NCBI GenBank assembly: GCA_963810055.1 | Contig: CAWEME010000012.1 | Coordinates: forward strand, 372,001 to 436,000 | Direction of reading: 5' to 3' | Length of the DNA: 64,000 nt | Origin: REEB95 sp963810055 | Lineage (GTDB): Bacteria; Pseudomonadota; Alphaproteobacteria; ATCC43930; CGMCC-115725 | In this document: in pieces, positions 46,824 to 55,040 of the stretch | Position numbering within the stretch: position 1 is the stretch's first letter | How the letters are laid out: every line of letters begins with the position of its first letter | Notes under the pieces: model-generated | The model's input: only the letters and a program-made list of their open reading frames with translations | What the model was told of the DNA's origin: nothing | Databases searched by the model: none | Made by a program: the position numbers and the translations under genes

Positions 46824-47819
46824 ATGACCGCCTCTTCCTACGATGTCGTCGGCATCGGCAATGCCATTGTCGATGTGCTGGCCAAGGCGGACGACGCCTT
46901 CATCGCGAGCCAGGGCCTCGCCAAGGGCACCATGGCGCTGGTCGACGCGGCCCGCGCCGAGGCGCTTTACGCCAAGATGGGCGAGGGGATCGAGGCCTCG
47001 GGCGGCTCGGCCGCCAACACCATCGCCGGATTGGCCTCGCTCGGCGGCAAGGGCGCCTATATCGGCAAGTTGCAGGACGACCAGCTCGGCCGCATCTTCG
47101 CCCACGATCTCGCCTCGCTCGGCGTCGCGTTCAAGACGCCGCCCTTGAAGAACGGCCCGCCCACCGCGCGCTGCCTGATCCTGGTTTCGCCCGACGCGCA
47201 GCGCACCATGAACACCTTCCTCGGCGCCTGCGTCGAGCTCGGGCCGGAGGACGTCGACGCGGAGCTGATAGCGGCGGCGAAGGTCACCTATCTCGAGGGT
47301 TACCTGTTCGATCCGCCGCGCGCCATGGAGGCCTTCCGCAAGGCGGCGAGAATCGCGCATAAATCGTCCCGCAAGGTGGCGTTGTCGCTGTCCGACCCCT
47401 TCTGCGTCGGGCGCCACCGCGCCGAGTTCCTCGATCTGGTCAAAAGCCACATCGACGTGCTGTTCGCCAACGAGCACGAAATCTGCTCGCTCTACGAAAC
47501 CGAGCATTTCGAGCAGGCGGCTCAGGCGGTGCGCGGCCATTGCGAGATCGCGGTGCTGACGCGCAGCGAGCGCGGCTCCAACATCGTCACCTCGAAGGAG
47601 ATGCTGCACGTGGCGCCGGCACCTGTCGCGCGCGTGGTCGACACCACCGGGGCCGGCGATCTTTACGCCGCCGGCTTCCTCTACGGCCTGACCCACGGCC
47701 GGGATCTCGGAACTTGCGGCAAATTGGGCAGTCTGTGCGCCGGCGAGGTCATCGGCCATTTCGGCGCCCGGCCCGAAACCTCGCTCAAGAACCTGGCCAA
47801 GGGCGCGGGTCTTCTATAA
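46824..47819 (+). CDS. PfkB-family adenosine kinase
   Basis: A 331-residue sugar/nucleoside kinase, in alphaproteobacteria usually an adenosine kinase (adenosine to AMP). Motifs are VVGIGNAIVDVLA, the substrate-binding GGSAANTIAGLASLGG, and the PfkB signature DTTGAGDLYAAGFLYG (catalytic Asp near 279). Substrate assignment rests on overall pattern only; other PfkB substrates are possible. It lies 30 bases upstream of typA. Confidence 0.85.
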   Translation: MTASSYDVVGIGNAIVDVLAKADDAFIASQGLAKGTMALVDAARAEALYAKMGEGIEASGGSAANTIAGLASLGGKGAYIGKLQDDQLGRIFAHDLASLGVAFKTPPLKNGPPTARCLILVSPDAQRTMNTFLGACVELGPEDVDAELIAAAKVTYLEGYLFDPPRAMEAFRKAARIAHKSSRKVALSLSDPFCVGRHRAEFLDLVKSHIDVLFANEHEICSLYETEHFEQAAQAVRGHCEIAVLTRSERGSNIVTSKEMLHVAPAPVARVVDTTGAGDLYAAGFLYGLTHGRDLGTCGKLGSLCAGEVIGHFGARPETSLKNLAKGAGLL

Positions 47820-47849
47820 CGGCCCCGCAGGGGCCATATGTGAGTTGAC

Positions 47850-49679
47850 ATGGACATCCGGAACATCGCCATCATCGCCCATGTCGACCATGGGAAAACC
47901 ACCCTGGTCGACCAGCTGCTCAGGCAAAGCGGGACCTTCCGCGCCAATCAGCAGGTGATGGAGCGCGCGCTCGATTCGAACGATCTCGAGCGCGAGCGCG
48001 GCATCACCATCCTGGCCAAATGCACCTCGGTCGATTGGAAAGGCACGCGCATCAACATCGTCGACACGCCCGGCCACGCCGATTTCGGCGGCGAGGTCGA
48101 GCGCATTCTGTCGATGGTCGACGGCGTGCTGGTGCTGGTGGACGCGGCCGAAGGGCCGATGCCGCAGACCAAATTCGTGCTCGGCAAGGCGCTGCGCCAG
48201 GGCCTGAGGCCGATCGTCGTGATCAACAAGATCGACCGCAGCGATGCCAGGCCGACGGCCGTGCATAACGAGATTTTCGACCTCTTCGCCGTGCTCGACG
48301 CGACCGAGGCGCAGCTCGATTTCCCCACGCTTTACGCCTCGGGCCGCGCCGGCTGGGCGGTGGCCGAGCCCGACGACGAGCGCAAGGATTTGACGCCGCT
48401 GTTCGACCTGATTTTGCGCCACGTGAGTCCCCCGGAATCCGAGCCGGACGCGCCCTTCGCCATGCTGGTGACCACGCTCGAATACGATTCCTATGTCGGC
48501 CGCGTGCTGACCGGGCGCATCCACAAGGGCACGGCGCGGGTCAACATGCCCTTGAAGGCGCTGTCGCCCGACGGCCGGGTCATCGAGGAGGCGCGGCTCA
48601 CCAAGCTCTTCGCTTTCCGCGGGCTCGAGCGCCGGCCGATCGAAGAGGCCCAGTCCGGCGACATCGTCGCCATCGCGGGTCTCCAGCACACCACCGTCGC
48701 CGACACCATCTGCGCGCCCGAGGTGACCCAGGCCCTGCCGTCCATGCCGGTCGATCCGCCGACTCTGGCGATGATTTTCTCGGTGAACGACAGCCCCTTG
48801 GCCGGGCGCGAGGGGAACAACAAGGTCACCTCGCGGCTGATATTCGAAAGGCTGAAACGCGAGGCCGAAGGCAACGTCGCCATCCGCGTCCGCGAGAGCG
48901 AGGAAAAGGATGCGATCGAGGTGGCCGGCCGCGGCGAATTGCAGCTCGGCGTCTTGATCGAGACCATGCGGCGCGAAGGCTTCGAGCTTTCGATCTCGCG
49001 TCCCCAGGTCCTGGTCAAGACCGCTCCCGACGGCGGCAAGCTCGAACCGGTCGAGGAGGTCCAGGTCGACGTCGACCAGGATTTCGCCGGCATCGTGGTG
49101 GAGAAAATGGCGCAGCGCAAAGGCGAGCTCCGGGACATGCGGCCTTCGGGCGGCGGCAAGACGCGGCTCACTTTCCTCGCGCCGACGCGCGGATTGATCG
49201 GCTATCAGGGCGAGTTCATGACCGACACGCGCGGCACCGGCATCATGAGCCGGCTGTTCCACGGCTACGCGCCCTGGAAAGGGCCCATCGAAGGACGGCG
49301 CAACGGCGTTCTGATCTCCAATGGCTCCGGGCAGGCGGTGGCCTATGCGCTGTGGAATCTCGAAGAGCGCGGGCCGATGTTCATCACCCCCGGCACCGAG
49401 GTCTATCCCGGCATGATCATCGGCGGGCACTCGCGCGGCAACGATCTCGACGTCAATCCCTTGAAGGGCAAGCAGCTCACCAACATCCGCACTACCGCCA
49501 AGGACGAGGCGGTGAGGCTCACGCCGCCCATCCTCATGGGCCTCGAACAGGCGATCGCCTATATCGCCGATGACGAGTTGGTCGAGGTGACGCCGAAATC
49601 GATTCGCTTGCGCAAGCGCTTCCTCGATCCGCATGAGCGCAAACGCGCTTCCCGCGCCGCCGAGGCCGAAGCCGGCTGA
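47850..49679 (+). CDS. typA: ribosome-associated GTPase TypA/BipA
   Basis: A 609-residue translational GTPase related to EF-G that acts in stress adaptation and 50S assembly. G-domain motifs are AHVDHGKTTLVDQLL (G1), RGITI (G2), DTPGHADFGGEVER (G3) and NKIDR (G4). Later domains include GRGELQLGVLIETMRREG and the C-terminal RGTGIMSRLFHGY typical of TypA rather than LepA. Complete. Confidence 0.97.
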   Translation: MDIRNIAIIAHVDHGKTTLVDQLLRQSGTFRANQQVMERALDSNDLERERGITILAKCTSVDWKGTRINIVDTPGHADFGGEVERILSMVDGVLVLVDAAEGPMPQTKFVLGKALRQGLRPIVVINKIDRSDARPTAVHNEIFDLFAVLDATEAQLDFPTLYASGRAGWAVAEPDDERKDLTPLFDLILRHVSPPESEPDAPFAMLVTTLEYDSYVGRVLTGRIHKGTARVNMPLKALSPDGRVIEEARLTKLFAFRGLERRPIEEAQSGDIVAIAGLQHTTVADTICAPEVTQALPSMPVDPPTLAMIFSVNDSPLAGREGNNKVTSRLIFERLKREAEGNVAIRVRESEEKDAIEVAGRGELQLGVLIETMRREGFELSISRPQVLVKTAPDGGKLEPVEEVQVDVDQDFAGIVVEKMAQRKGELRDMRPSGGGKTRLTFLAPTRGLIGYQGEFMTDTRGTGIMSRLFHGYAPWKGPIEGRRNGVLISNGSGQAVAYALWNLEERGPMFITPGTEVYPGMIIGGHSRGNDLDVNPLKGKQLTNIRTTAKDEAVRLTPPILMGLEQAIAYIADDELVEVTPKSIRLRKRFLDPHERKRASRAAEAEAG

Positions 49680-49684
49680 CGATT

Positions 49685-49702
49685 CGCAAGCACATGCTTG
49701 CG
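49685..49702 (+). terminator. hairpin after typA
   Basis: A perfect 8-bp stem CGCAAGCA/TGCTTGCG with only two intervening bases starts 6 bases after the typA stop. No T-run follows, so termination activity is uncertain. Confidence 0.4.
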
Positions 49703-49777
49703 GCCGAGGGTTGCGGAAGTCCTGGAATAACCCGACAATGAGTTCCGGGCGATTCGGCTCGCCCGCCGGGGGTTCGC

Positions 49778-50209
49778 ATGCTCGAACTCAAGACGCCCGT
49801 GTTGCGGCAATTGTACCAGGATTGGGAAGCACGCCGGCGCGGACGCGAGCTGCCGGCGCGCGCCGATTTCGATCCGCTCGATCTCAAATACTGCATCGGC
49901 AATCTGTCACTCATCGACGTGGCCTATGATCCGCTGCGCTTCCGCTTCCGCCTCCATGCCAGCACCGTGTCGCAAAGCATGGGCTTCGATCTCACCGGCA
50001 AGAGTCTCGATGCCATGCCCGATGCGGAATACCGCCGGATCGTGGCGGAGCACTATGGCGAGGTGCTGGCGACGCGCCGTCCCGTCGCCAAGTACCGCAG
50101 CCAGGAGATGACCGACCAGCATATCTGGAATTGCGAGGTGCTGGTGCTGCCGCTCTCGTCCGATGGCAAGACCATAAACATGCTGATGAGCGGCTTTGTC
50201 CGGCTCTGA
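49778..50209 (+). CDS. PAS-domain protein (PAS_5 family)
   Basis: A 143-residue single-domain protein. The pattern LYQDWEARRRGRELPARADFDPLDL, followed by GNLSLIDVAYDPLRFRFRLHAS, is typical of the alphaproteobacterial PAS_5 family, small sensor-like proteins without an output domain. No signal peptide or membrane helix. Ligand and partner unknown. It stands alone between typA and the cyclophilin gene. Confidence 0.85.
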   Translation: MLELKTPVLRQLYQDWEARRRGRELPARADFDPLDLKYCIGNLSLIDVAYDPLRFRFRLHASTVSQSMGFDLTGKSLDAMPDAEYRRIVAEHYGEVLATRRPVAKYRSQEMTDQHIWNCEVLVLPLSSDGKTINMLMSGFVRL

Positions 50210-50286
50210 CGGGAAACCCGGCTTTCCTTCGCATGCTTCTTGCGATAAGGTCGCGCTCCCGATCACAGCAACCGGATGAGCGCGTC

Positions 50287-50844
50287 ATGTTGAAGTCCCT
50301 TTCGCTCGCCGCGCTGGTGTCCATCCTGCTCCTTTCCTTCGGAGGTCCCGTGCGCGCAGCCGATCCTGAAAACACGCTTTACCTCGACGTGCCCAAGGGC
50401 CGCGTCGTCATCGAACTCAGGCCCGATCTCGCGCCCAAGACCGTGGCGCACATCAAGGCGCTGGTGCGGCGCGGATTCTACGACGGCATCGTCTTCCACC
50501 GCGTCATCGCGGGATTCATGGCGCAGACCGGCGATCCCACCGGCACCGGCACCGGCGGCTCGGGCCAGACCGTCCCGGCCGAGTTCAGCCAGGCGCATTT
50601 CCTGCGCGGCACGGTCGGCATGGCGCGCGCGGCAAGCCCCGACAGCGGCGACAGCCAGTTCTTCATCTGCTTCGCGCCGCAGCCGGGACTCGACGGCCAA
50701 TACACCATCTTCGGCCAGGTGACCTCGGGCATGGAATTCATCGACGCGATCAAGACCGGCGCGCCCGGCAGCGGCATGGTGACCAATCCCGACAAGATCG
50801 TCCGCATGCAGGTGGCCGCCGACGCCGACAAGAAGAAGCCGTAA
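50287..50844 (+). CDS. periplasmic peptidyl-prolyl cis-trans isomerase (cyclophilin)
   Basis: A 185-residue cyclophilin with a signal peptide (residues 1-24, cleavage near VRA), so it works in the periplasm on folding outer-envelope proteins. Core motifs are FYDGIVFHRVIAGFMAQTGD (catalytic Arg) and DSGDSQFFICFAPQPGLDG. ATG 50287 is chosen since the signal peptide starts there. The ampG gene follows after 30 bases. Confidence 0.92.
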   Translation: MLKSLSLAALVSILLLSFGGPVRAADPENTLYLDVPKGRVVIELRPDLAPKTVAHIKALVRRGFYDGIVFHRVIAGFMAQTGDPTGTGTGGSGQTVPAEFSQAHFLRGTVGMARAASPDSGDSQFFICFAPQPGLDGQYTIFGQVTSGMEFIDAIKTGAPGSGMVTNPDKIVRMQVAADADKKKP

Positions 50845-50874
50845 CCCGATCCCGGCCGGGCCGGCGCGCTCCGC

Positions 50875-52191
50875 ATGATCGCATCCTGGCTCGCTTCGCT
50901 CCGGGTCTACGCCGACCGGCGTATGCTGGCGATCCTGTTGATGGGATTTTCCAGCGGGCTGCCCTTGGCCTTGACCGGCGCCACGCTCGCGATCTGGCTG
51001 AAGGAATCGGGCGTTTCGCTGACCTTTATCGGCCTCTTCGCCCAGGTGGGCCTCGCCTACAACCTTAAATTCCTGTGGTCGCCGGCGATGGACCGGGTGC
51101 GGATTCCGCTGCTGACGAGGGCGCTGGGACGAAGGCGTTCCTGGGCGGTGACGGTCCAGGCGGCGCTGGCCTTGGCGCTTCTCGCCATGGCGTTGTGCGA
51201 TCCCGCCGCATATCCCGGACGCGTGGCTTTGGCCGCGTCCTTGGTGGCGTTTCTCTCGGCCAGCCAGGACATCGTCATCGACGCCTATCGCATCGAGCTG
51301 CTGGGCGAGCGCGAACAAGGCGCGGGCGCGGCGGCAACCCAGGTGGGCTACCGTGTCGGCATGATCGCCTCGGGCGCGGGCGCGCTCTATCTGGCCTCCT
51401 ATTTCGGCTGGTTCTGGTCCTATGCCGGAATGGCGGCGCTGATGCTGGTGGGGATGGCCACCGTGCTGATGACGCGCGAGCCCAAGGCCGCCAAGGCCCC
51501 CAAGGACAAGAACTGGTTCGAGCGGTCGGTCGCGGCGCCCTTTGCCGAGTTTGCTTCGCGGCGGGGCTGGCTTCTGATCCTGGTCTTCGTCGTGCTCTAC
51601 AAATTCGGCGACGCGCTCGCCGGCATCATGTCCAACCCGTTCTATATCGCCTTGGGCTTTTCCAAGATCGAGATCGCCAACGTCGCCAAGCTGTTCGGCG
51701 CCGGCGCCAGCGTCGCCGGCATCTTTTTGGGCGGCTTGCTGGTCTATCGCCTGGGATTGATGCGCGCGCTTCTGGCCTGCGGATGCCTTCAGATGCTCTC
51801 GAACCTCATGTATATCGTGCAGTACTGGGCCGGGCCCGATCCCGCCATGCTGGCTGTGACCATCGCCGCCGAGAACGTCACCGGCGGCATGGCCTCGGCG
51901 GCCTTCGTCGCCTACCTCTCGGGGCTCTGCAATCCCGCCTTCACCGCCACGCAATACGCGCTGTTGTCGGCCTTGGCCGCCACCGCGCGCACGGTGCTGG
52001 CTTCGGGCGGCGGCTTCCTCGCCGACCGCCTCGGCTGGCCCATGTTTTTCGCGGTCTCGACGCTGGCCTGCCTGCCCGCGCTCGGCCTCTTGCTCTATCT
52101 CATGCGCTCAGCCGAAGCGCAGCAGCCGCGCCCGGTTGCGGCGCAGCCACGCCCGCCCGCCCGCCCCCGTCTGCGAATGTCCCGGCGCTAG
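50875..52191 (+). CDS. ampG: AmpG-type muropeptide permease
   Basis: A 438-residue MFS permease that imports anhydro-muropeptides for cell-wall recycling. About 12-14 helices are visible. Family stretches include LMGFSSGLPLALTGATLAIW, GLAYNLKFLWSPAMDR, SASQDIVIDAYRIELL and AFVAYLSGLCNPAFTATQYA. The Pro/Arg-rich tail (last ~28 residues) is encoded antisense to the end of the next, convergent gene, an overlap of 84 bases. Confidence 0.9.
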   Translation: MIASWLASLRVYADRRMLAILLMGFSSGLPLALTGATLAIWLKESGVSLTFIGLFAQVGLAYNLKFLWSPAMDRVRIPLLTRALGRRRSWAVTVQAALALALLAMALCDPAAYPGRVALAASLVAFLSASQDIVIDAYRIELLGEREQGAGAAATQVGYRVGMIASGAGALYLASYFGWFWSYAGMAALMLVGMATVLMTREPKAAKAPKDKNWFERSVAAPFAEFASRRGWLLILVFVVLYKFGDALAGIMSNPFYIALGFSKIEIANVAKLFGAGASVAGIFLGGLLVYRLGLMRALLACGCLQMLSNLMYIVQYWAGPDPAMLAVTIAAENVTGGMASAAFVAYLSGLCNPAFTATQYALLSALAATARTVLASGGGFLADRLGWPMFFAVSTLACLPALGLLLYLMRSAEAQQPRPVAAQPRPPARPRLRMSRR

Positions 52192-52824
52192 CGTCTCCAC
52201 CAGCTTCCAGAAACGCGGCCCGTGGTTCATTTCCGCCAGGTGGGCGACTTCATGCGCCACGACGTAGTGCAGCACTTCCTCGGGCGCGAAGATCAGCCGC
52301 CAGGAAAACGCCAATTCGCCCGCGGCCGAACAGCTGCCCCAGCGGCTCTTGCCGTCGCTCAGGCGAATCCCCTCGACGGTGCGGCCGATGCGCCGGGCGA
52401 GCTCTTGCGCGCGCGCCGCCATCTCCCGGCGGGCATAGGCGCGCAGGAAATCCCTGAGCCGGCGCGGCAGATGCGCGGCTTGGCCGGCGACGTGGATTTC
52501 GCCGTCCTCGATCCAGGCCGGGCCTTTCCCGCGCGCGGCCGGGCGGTGGCGGATGCGGTGCGTCCGGCCCAGCAGGGGAATCTCGGAGCCGTCGGCGAAG
52601 GCCACGCGCGGCGGCAAGTCCCTGAGCCGCTGTTCGAGCCAGCCGCGATTCTGTTCCAGGAACCGCCCCGCTTCCTTGAGCGAGCCCCAGCGCGGCAGCA
52701 CCAGCTCCACCGCCTCGCCGCGCTCGTCGAGCCGCAGCACGAAACGGCGCGCGCGCGGGTGGCGCGACACGTTGAGCTTCATCTCGGCCTGGCCGAGAGA
52801 TATGCGTTGCGGCAATGCCGTCAC
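52108..52824 (-). CDS. YgjP-like zinc metallopeptidase (DUF45/M48-type)
   Basis: A 238-residue cytoplasmic protein of the YgjP/WLM type. The zinc site is HEVAHLAEMNHG (HExxH plus a third His), preceded by SRWGSCSAAGELAFSWRLIFA, which is diagnostic. The start is GTG 52824, overlapping the SCO stop (GTGA), so the two are coupled. Biological substrate unknown. The gene's last 28 codons overlap ampG on the other strand. Confidence 0.9.
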   Translation of the reverse strand: MTALPQRISLGQAEMKLNVSRHPRARRFVLRLDERGEAVELVLPRWGSLKEAGRFLEQNRGWLEQRLRDLPPRVAFADGSEIPLLGRTHRIRHRPAARGKGPAWIEDGEIHVAGQAAHLPRRLRDFLRAYARREMAARAQELARRIGRTVEGIRLSDGKSRWGSCSAAGELAFSWRLIFAPEEVLHYVVAHEVAHLAEMNHGPRFWKLVETLAPGHSQTGAGGRAWLRRNRARLLRFG

Positions 52825-53420
52825 AGATGGCGCCTGATCGCCGCCGCCATGGCCCCGGGATCGGTCCCGGGCGGGATCAGCGCGGCGAGCTTGCCGTTGC
52901 GGTCCATGAGATAGATGAAGGAGGAATGATCCATCAGGTAATCCGCCTGGCCCGGCTCGGTCACCTTCTTGGCATAGACGCGATAGTCCTTCTCGGCCGC
53001 CGCCACTTGTTCCGCGCTGCCGGTCAGGGCCAAGAGCCGCGGATGGAAATTCGCGGCATAGAGTTTCAGCTGCCCCGGGGTGTCGCGTTCGGGATCGACG
53101 GTGATGAAGATCGGCTGGACCTGGTCGGCTTCGGGCCCGAGCTGGTCGAGCGCCTGGCTCATGGCCGCGAGCGTCGTCGGGCAGATATCGGGGCAATAGG
53201 TGTAGCCGAAATAGACCAGCATCAGCTTGCCGCGGAAATCCGCGTCCTGGCGCGCGGTTCCGTTCTGGTCGGTGAGCGAAAACGGGCCGCCGATGGGCAA
53301 GGAGGCCGCGCTGTTGATCTCGCCGCCGCCGAACCAGCCGGTTTCGTAGGCGAAGCCCGCCAGCAACAGGACGAGCACGACAAGAAAGGCAACCAGGCCG
53401 CGAAACGTTACACGGGACAT
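52821..53420 (-). CDS. SCO1/SenC copper chaperone
   Basis: A 199-residue protein anchored by an N-terminal helix (about 8-26) with a periplasmic thioredoxin-like domain. The copper site is CPDIC (C76, C80) with distal H165 (YLMDHSSF). It delivers copper to the CuA centre of cytochrome oxidase, or acts in thiol redox control. It lies between cobA and the metallopeptidase gene on the same strand. Confidence 0.94.
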   Translation of the reverse strand: MSRVTFRGLVAFLVVLVLLLAGFAYETGWFGGGEINSAASLPIGGPFSLTDQNGTARQDADFRGKLMLVYFGYTYCPDICPTTLAAMSQALDQLGPEADQVQPIFITVDPERDTPGQLKLYAANFHPRLLALTGSAEQVAAAEKDYRVYAKKVTEPGQADYLMDHSSFIYLMDRNGKLAALIPPGTDPGAMAAAIRRHL

Positions 53421-53437
53421 GGGAAGATTTTATACTC

Positions 53438-54226
53438 TTAGCCGGGCGATGTCATGGGCCCGTGCGCTTGAGCCGCACCGTCCGGCCCACCGCCGCCACC
53501 GCCGGCGCGGTCGATGCCCGCGCGTTTGGCGTCCGCCGCCGCGTTTTCAAGATTAGTTTCAACCACGCGCTGTCCCGGCAGCGTCGCCTGGCTCACGATC
53601 ACCACCGGCTCGTCGCGCGGCTTGCCGGCTTCCATCAACCGGCGAGCGATCTTGTCCAAATTCTGCAACGCCATGTAGATCACCAGCAGGCGCGATCCCT
53701 TGGCGAGCGATTCCCAGTCGACGTCCTCCGGCAATCCGCCGCCGCTGGCATAGGCGGTCACGAAGGAAACCGCCGAATTGGTGTCGCGGTGGGTGAGCGG
53801 TATCCCGGCTTGAGCCAAGGCCGCGACGCCGGCGGTTATGCCCGGCACGACGCGATAGGGAATATGGGCCGCCTCGAGCGCCAACGCCTCCTCGCCGCCG
53901 CGGCCGAAGACGAAGGGATCGCCGCCCTTCAAGCGCAGCACGCGCTTCCCTTGGCGCGCCAGCTCGATCAGCCGGTTGGAGATGTCGGGCTGTTGCGGCG
54001 AGGGCTTGCCGCCGCGTTTGCCGGCGTAATGCAGGCGGGATCCCGGCCGCGCCAAAGCGAGAATGCTTTTTCCCACCAGCGCGTCGTAGACGATGTCATC
54101 CGCCTGTTTCAGCGCGTGGAGCGCCAGCAACGACAACAGCCCGGGCGCGCCCGGCCCGGATCCCACGAGCCAGACCGTGCCTGCGGCGAATTCCGGCAAA
54201 TCGAGTGGCGAAAGATCGATTTCCAT
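53438..54226 (-). CDS. cobA: uroporphyrinogen-III C-methyltransferase, frameshifted near its 3' end
   Basis: A SAM-dependent enzyme that makes precorrin-2 for siroheme and cobalamin. Motifs are VWLVGSGPGAPGLLSLLALHAL, HYAGKRGG, RLKGGDPFVFGRGGEE and VPGITAGVAALAQAGIPLTHR. The reading frame given runs 262 residues but ends with an artificial Gly-rich tail. From about 53509 the +1 frame reads APAVAAVGRTVRLKRTGP and stops at 53452, the normal end for this family, so one extra base near 53509-53510 breaks the gene. The core enzyme would still be made; the last ~18 residues are altered. Confidence 0.9.
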   Translation of the reverse strand: MEIDLSPLDLPEFAAGTVWLVGSGPGAPGLLSLLALHALKQADDIVYDALVGKSILALARPGSRLHYAGKRGGKPSPQQPDISNRLIELARQGKRVLRLKGGDPFVFGRGGEEALALEAAHIPYRVVPGITAGVAALAQAGIPLTHRDTNSAVSFVTAYASGGGLPEDVDWESLAKGSRLLVIYMALQNLDKIARRLMEAGKPRDEPVVIVSQATLPGQRVVETNLENAAADAKRAGIDRAGGGGGGPDGAAQAHGPMTSPG

Positions 54227-54368
54227 CGCGGGCGACACCCTACACCGCGGGCCCTTGCGCAGGATAGAAGGGCGCTCCAGGCCGCGCTTGCCGCCTTCCT
54301 CCGGGTTTAACTTGAAAGCCGCCCGGGGCGGACGCAAAATCCGCCGCCAGGGAGAGAGGATATCCCGG

Positions 54369-54998
54369 ATGACCCGTAGCCGCGCCGCGCTTTTGGCCGT
54401 GCTCCTGCTCGTTGCCGCAGCGCCCTTGGCGCGGGCGCAGAGCAGCGGCAGCGCCACCCCGTTCAACGACACCGGCATCGGCGGCAGCCCGACCATCCCG
54501 TTCGGCGGCCTCCATGCGGATCAGCCGAACTACATCGCCATGTCATCCTCGGCCAACAATCCCGGCCAGGTGATGTGGTATGTCAGCCAGGGCTTCGATC
54601 CCGACCAGCCCGATTACACCGGCGTCACCGCGTTGATGTACGCCGCACTCAACGACAACGCGCAGATCGCTTATATCCTGATCAGCCATTCGACGGCTCA
54701 TCTCGACGTCCGTGACAAGTTCGGCAACACCGCGTTGCACTTGGCGGCCCAGCGCGGCAGCCTCGACGTCATGCGCGAACTGCTCGAGGCCAAGGCGCCG
54801 GTCGACGTGCCGAACCACGAAGGCATCACGCCGCTGATGATGGCCGCCAATAACAACCACGTCGAAGCGGTCAAGCTGCTGCTGAAATACGGCGCCGATG
54901 CCAGCAAGCAGGACTTTACCGGGCGCGACGCGCTGGGCTGGGCCGGCAACAAGACCGCGGTGGTCCAGCTCCTCAAGAATCCCGCCAGCGCACACTGA
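54369..54998 (+). CDS. periplasmic ankyrin-repeat protein
   Basis: A 209-residue exported protein. A signal peptide (1-24, cleavage near ARA) precedes a Gly/Ser-rich linker and about four ankyrin repeats (from about 80 to the end), with units such as FGNTALHLAAQRGSLDVMRE and GITPLMMAANNNHVEAVKLL. It probably binds another envelope protein. ATG 54369 has GAGAGGA upstream. Divergent from cobA. Confidence 0.83.
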   Translation: MTRSRAALLAVLLLVAAAPLARAQSSGSATPFNDTGIGGSPTIPFGGLHADQPNYIAMSSSANNPGQVMWYVSQGFDPDQPDYTGVTALMYAALNDNAQIAYILISHSTAHLDVRDKFGNTALHLAAQRGSLDVMRELLEAKAPVDVPNHEGITPLMMAANNNHVEAVKLLLKYGADASKQDFTGRDALGWAGNKTAVVQLLKNPASAH

Positions 54999-55040
54999 AT
55001 TGAATCGTCACGGCGCCGAATAGAGCGCCCCCGGCGCCAA

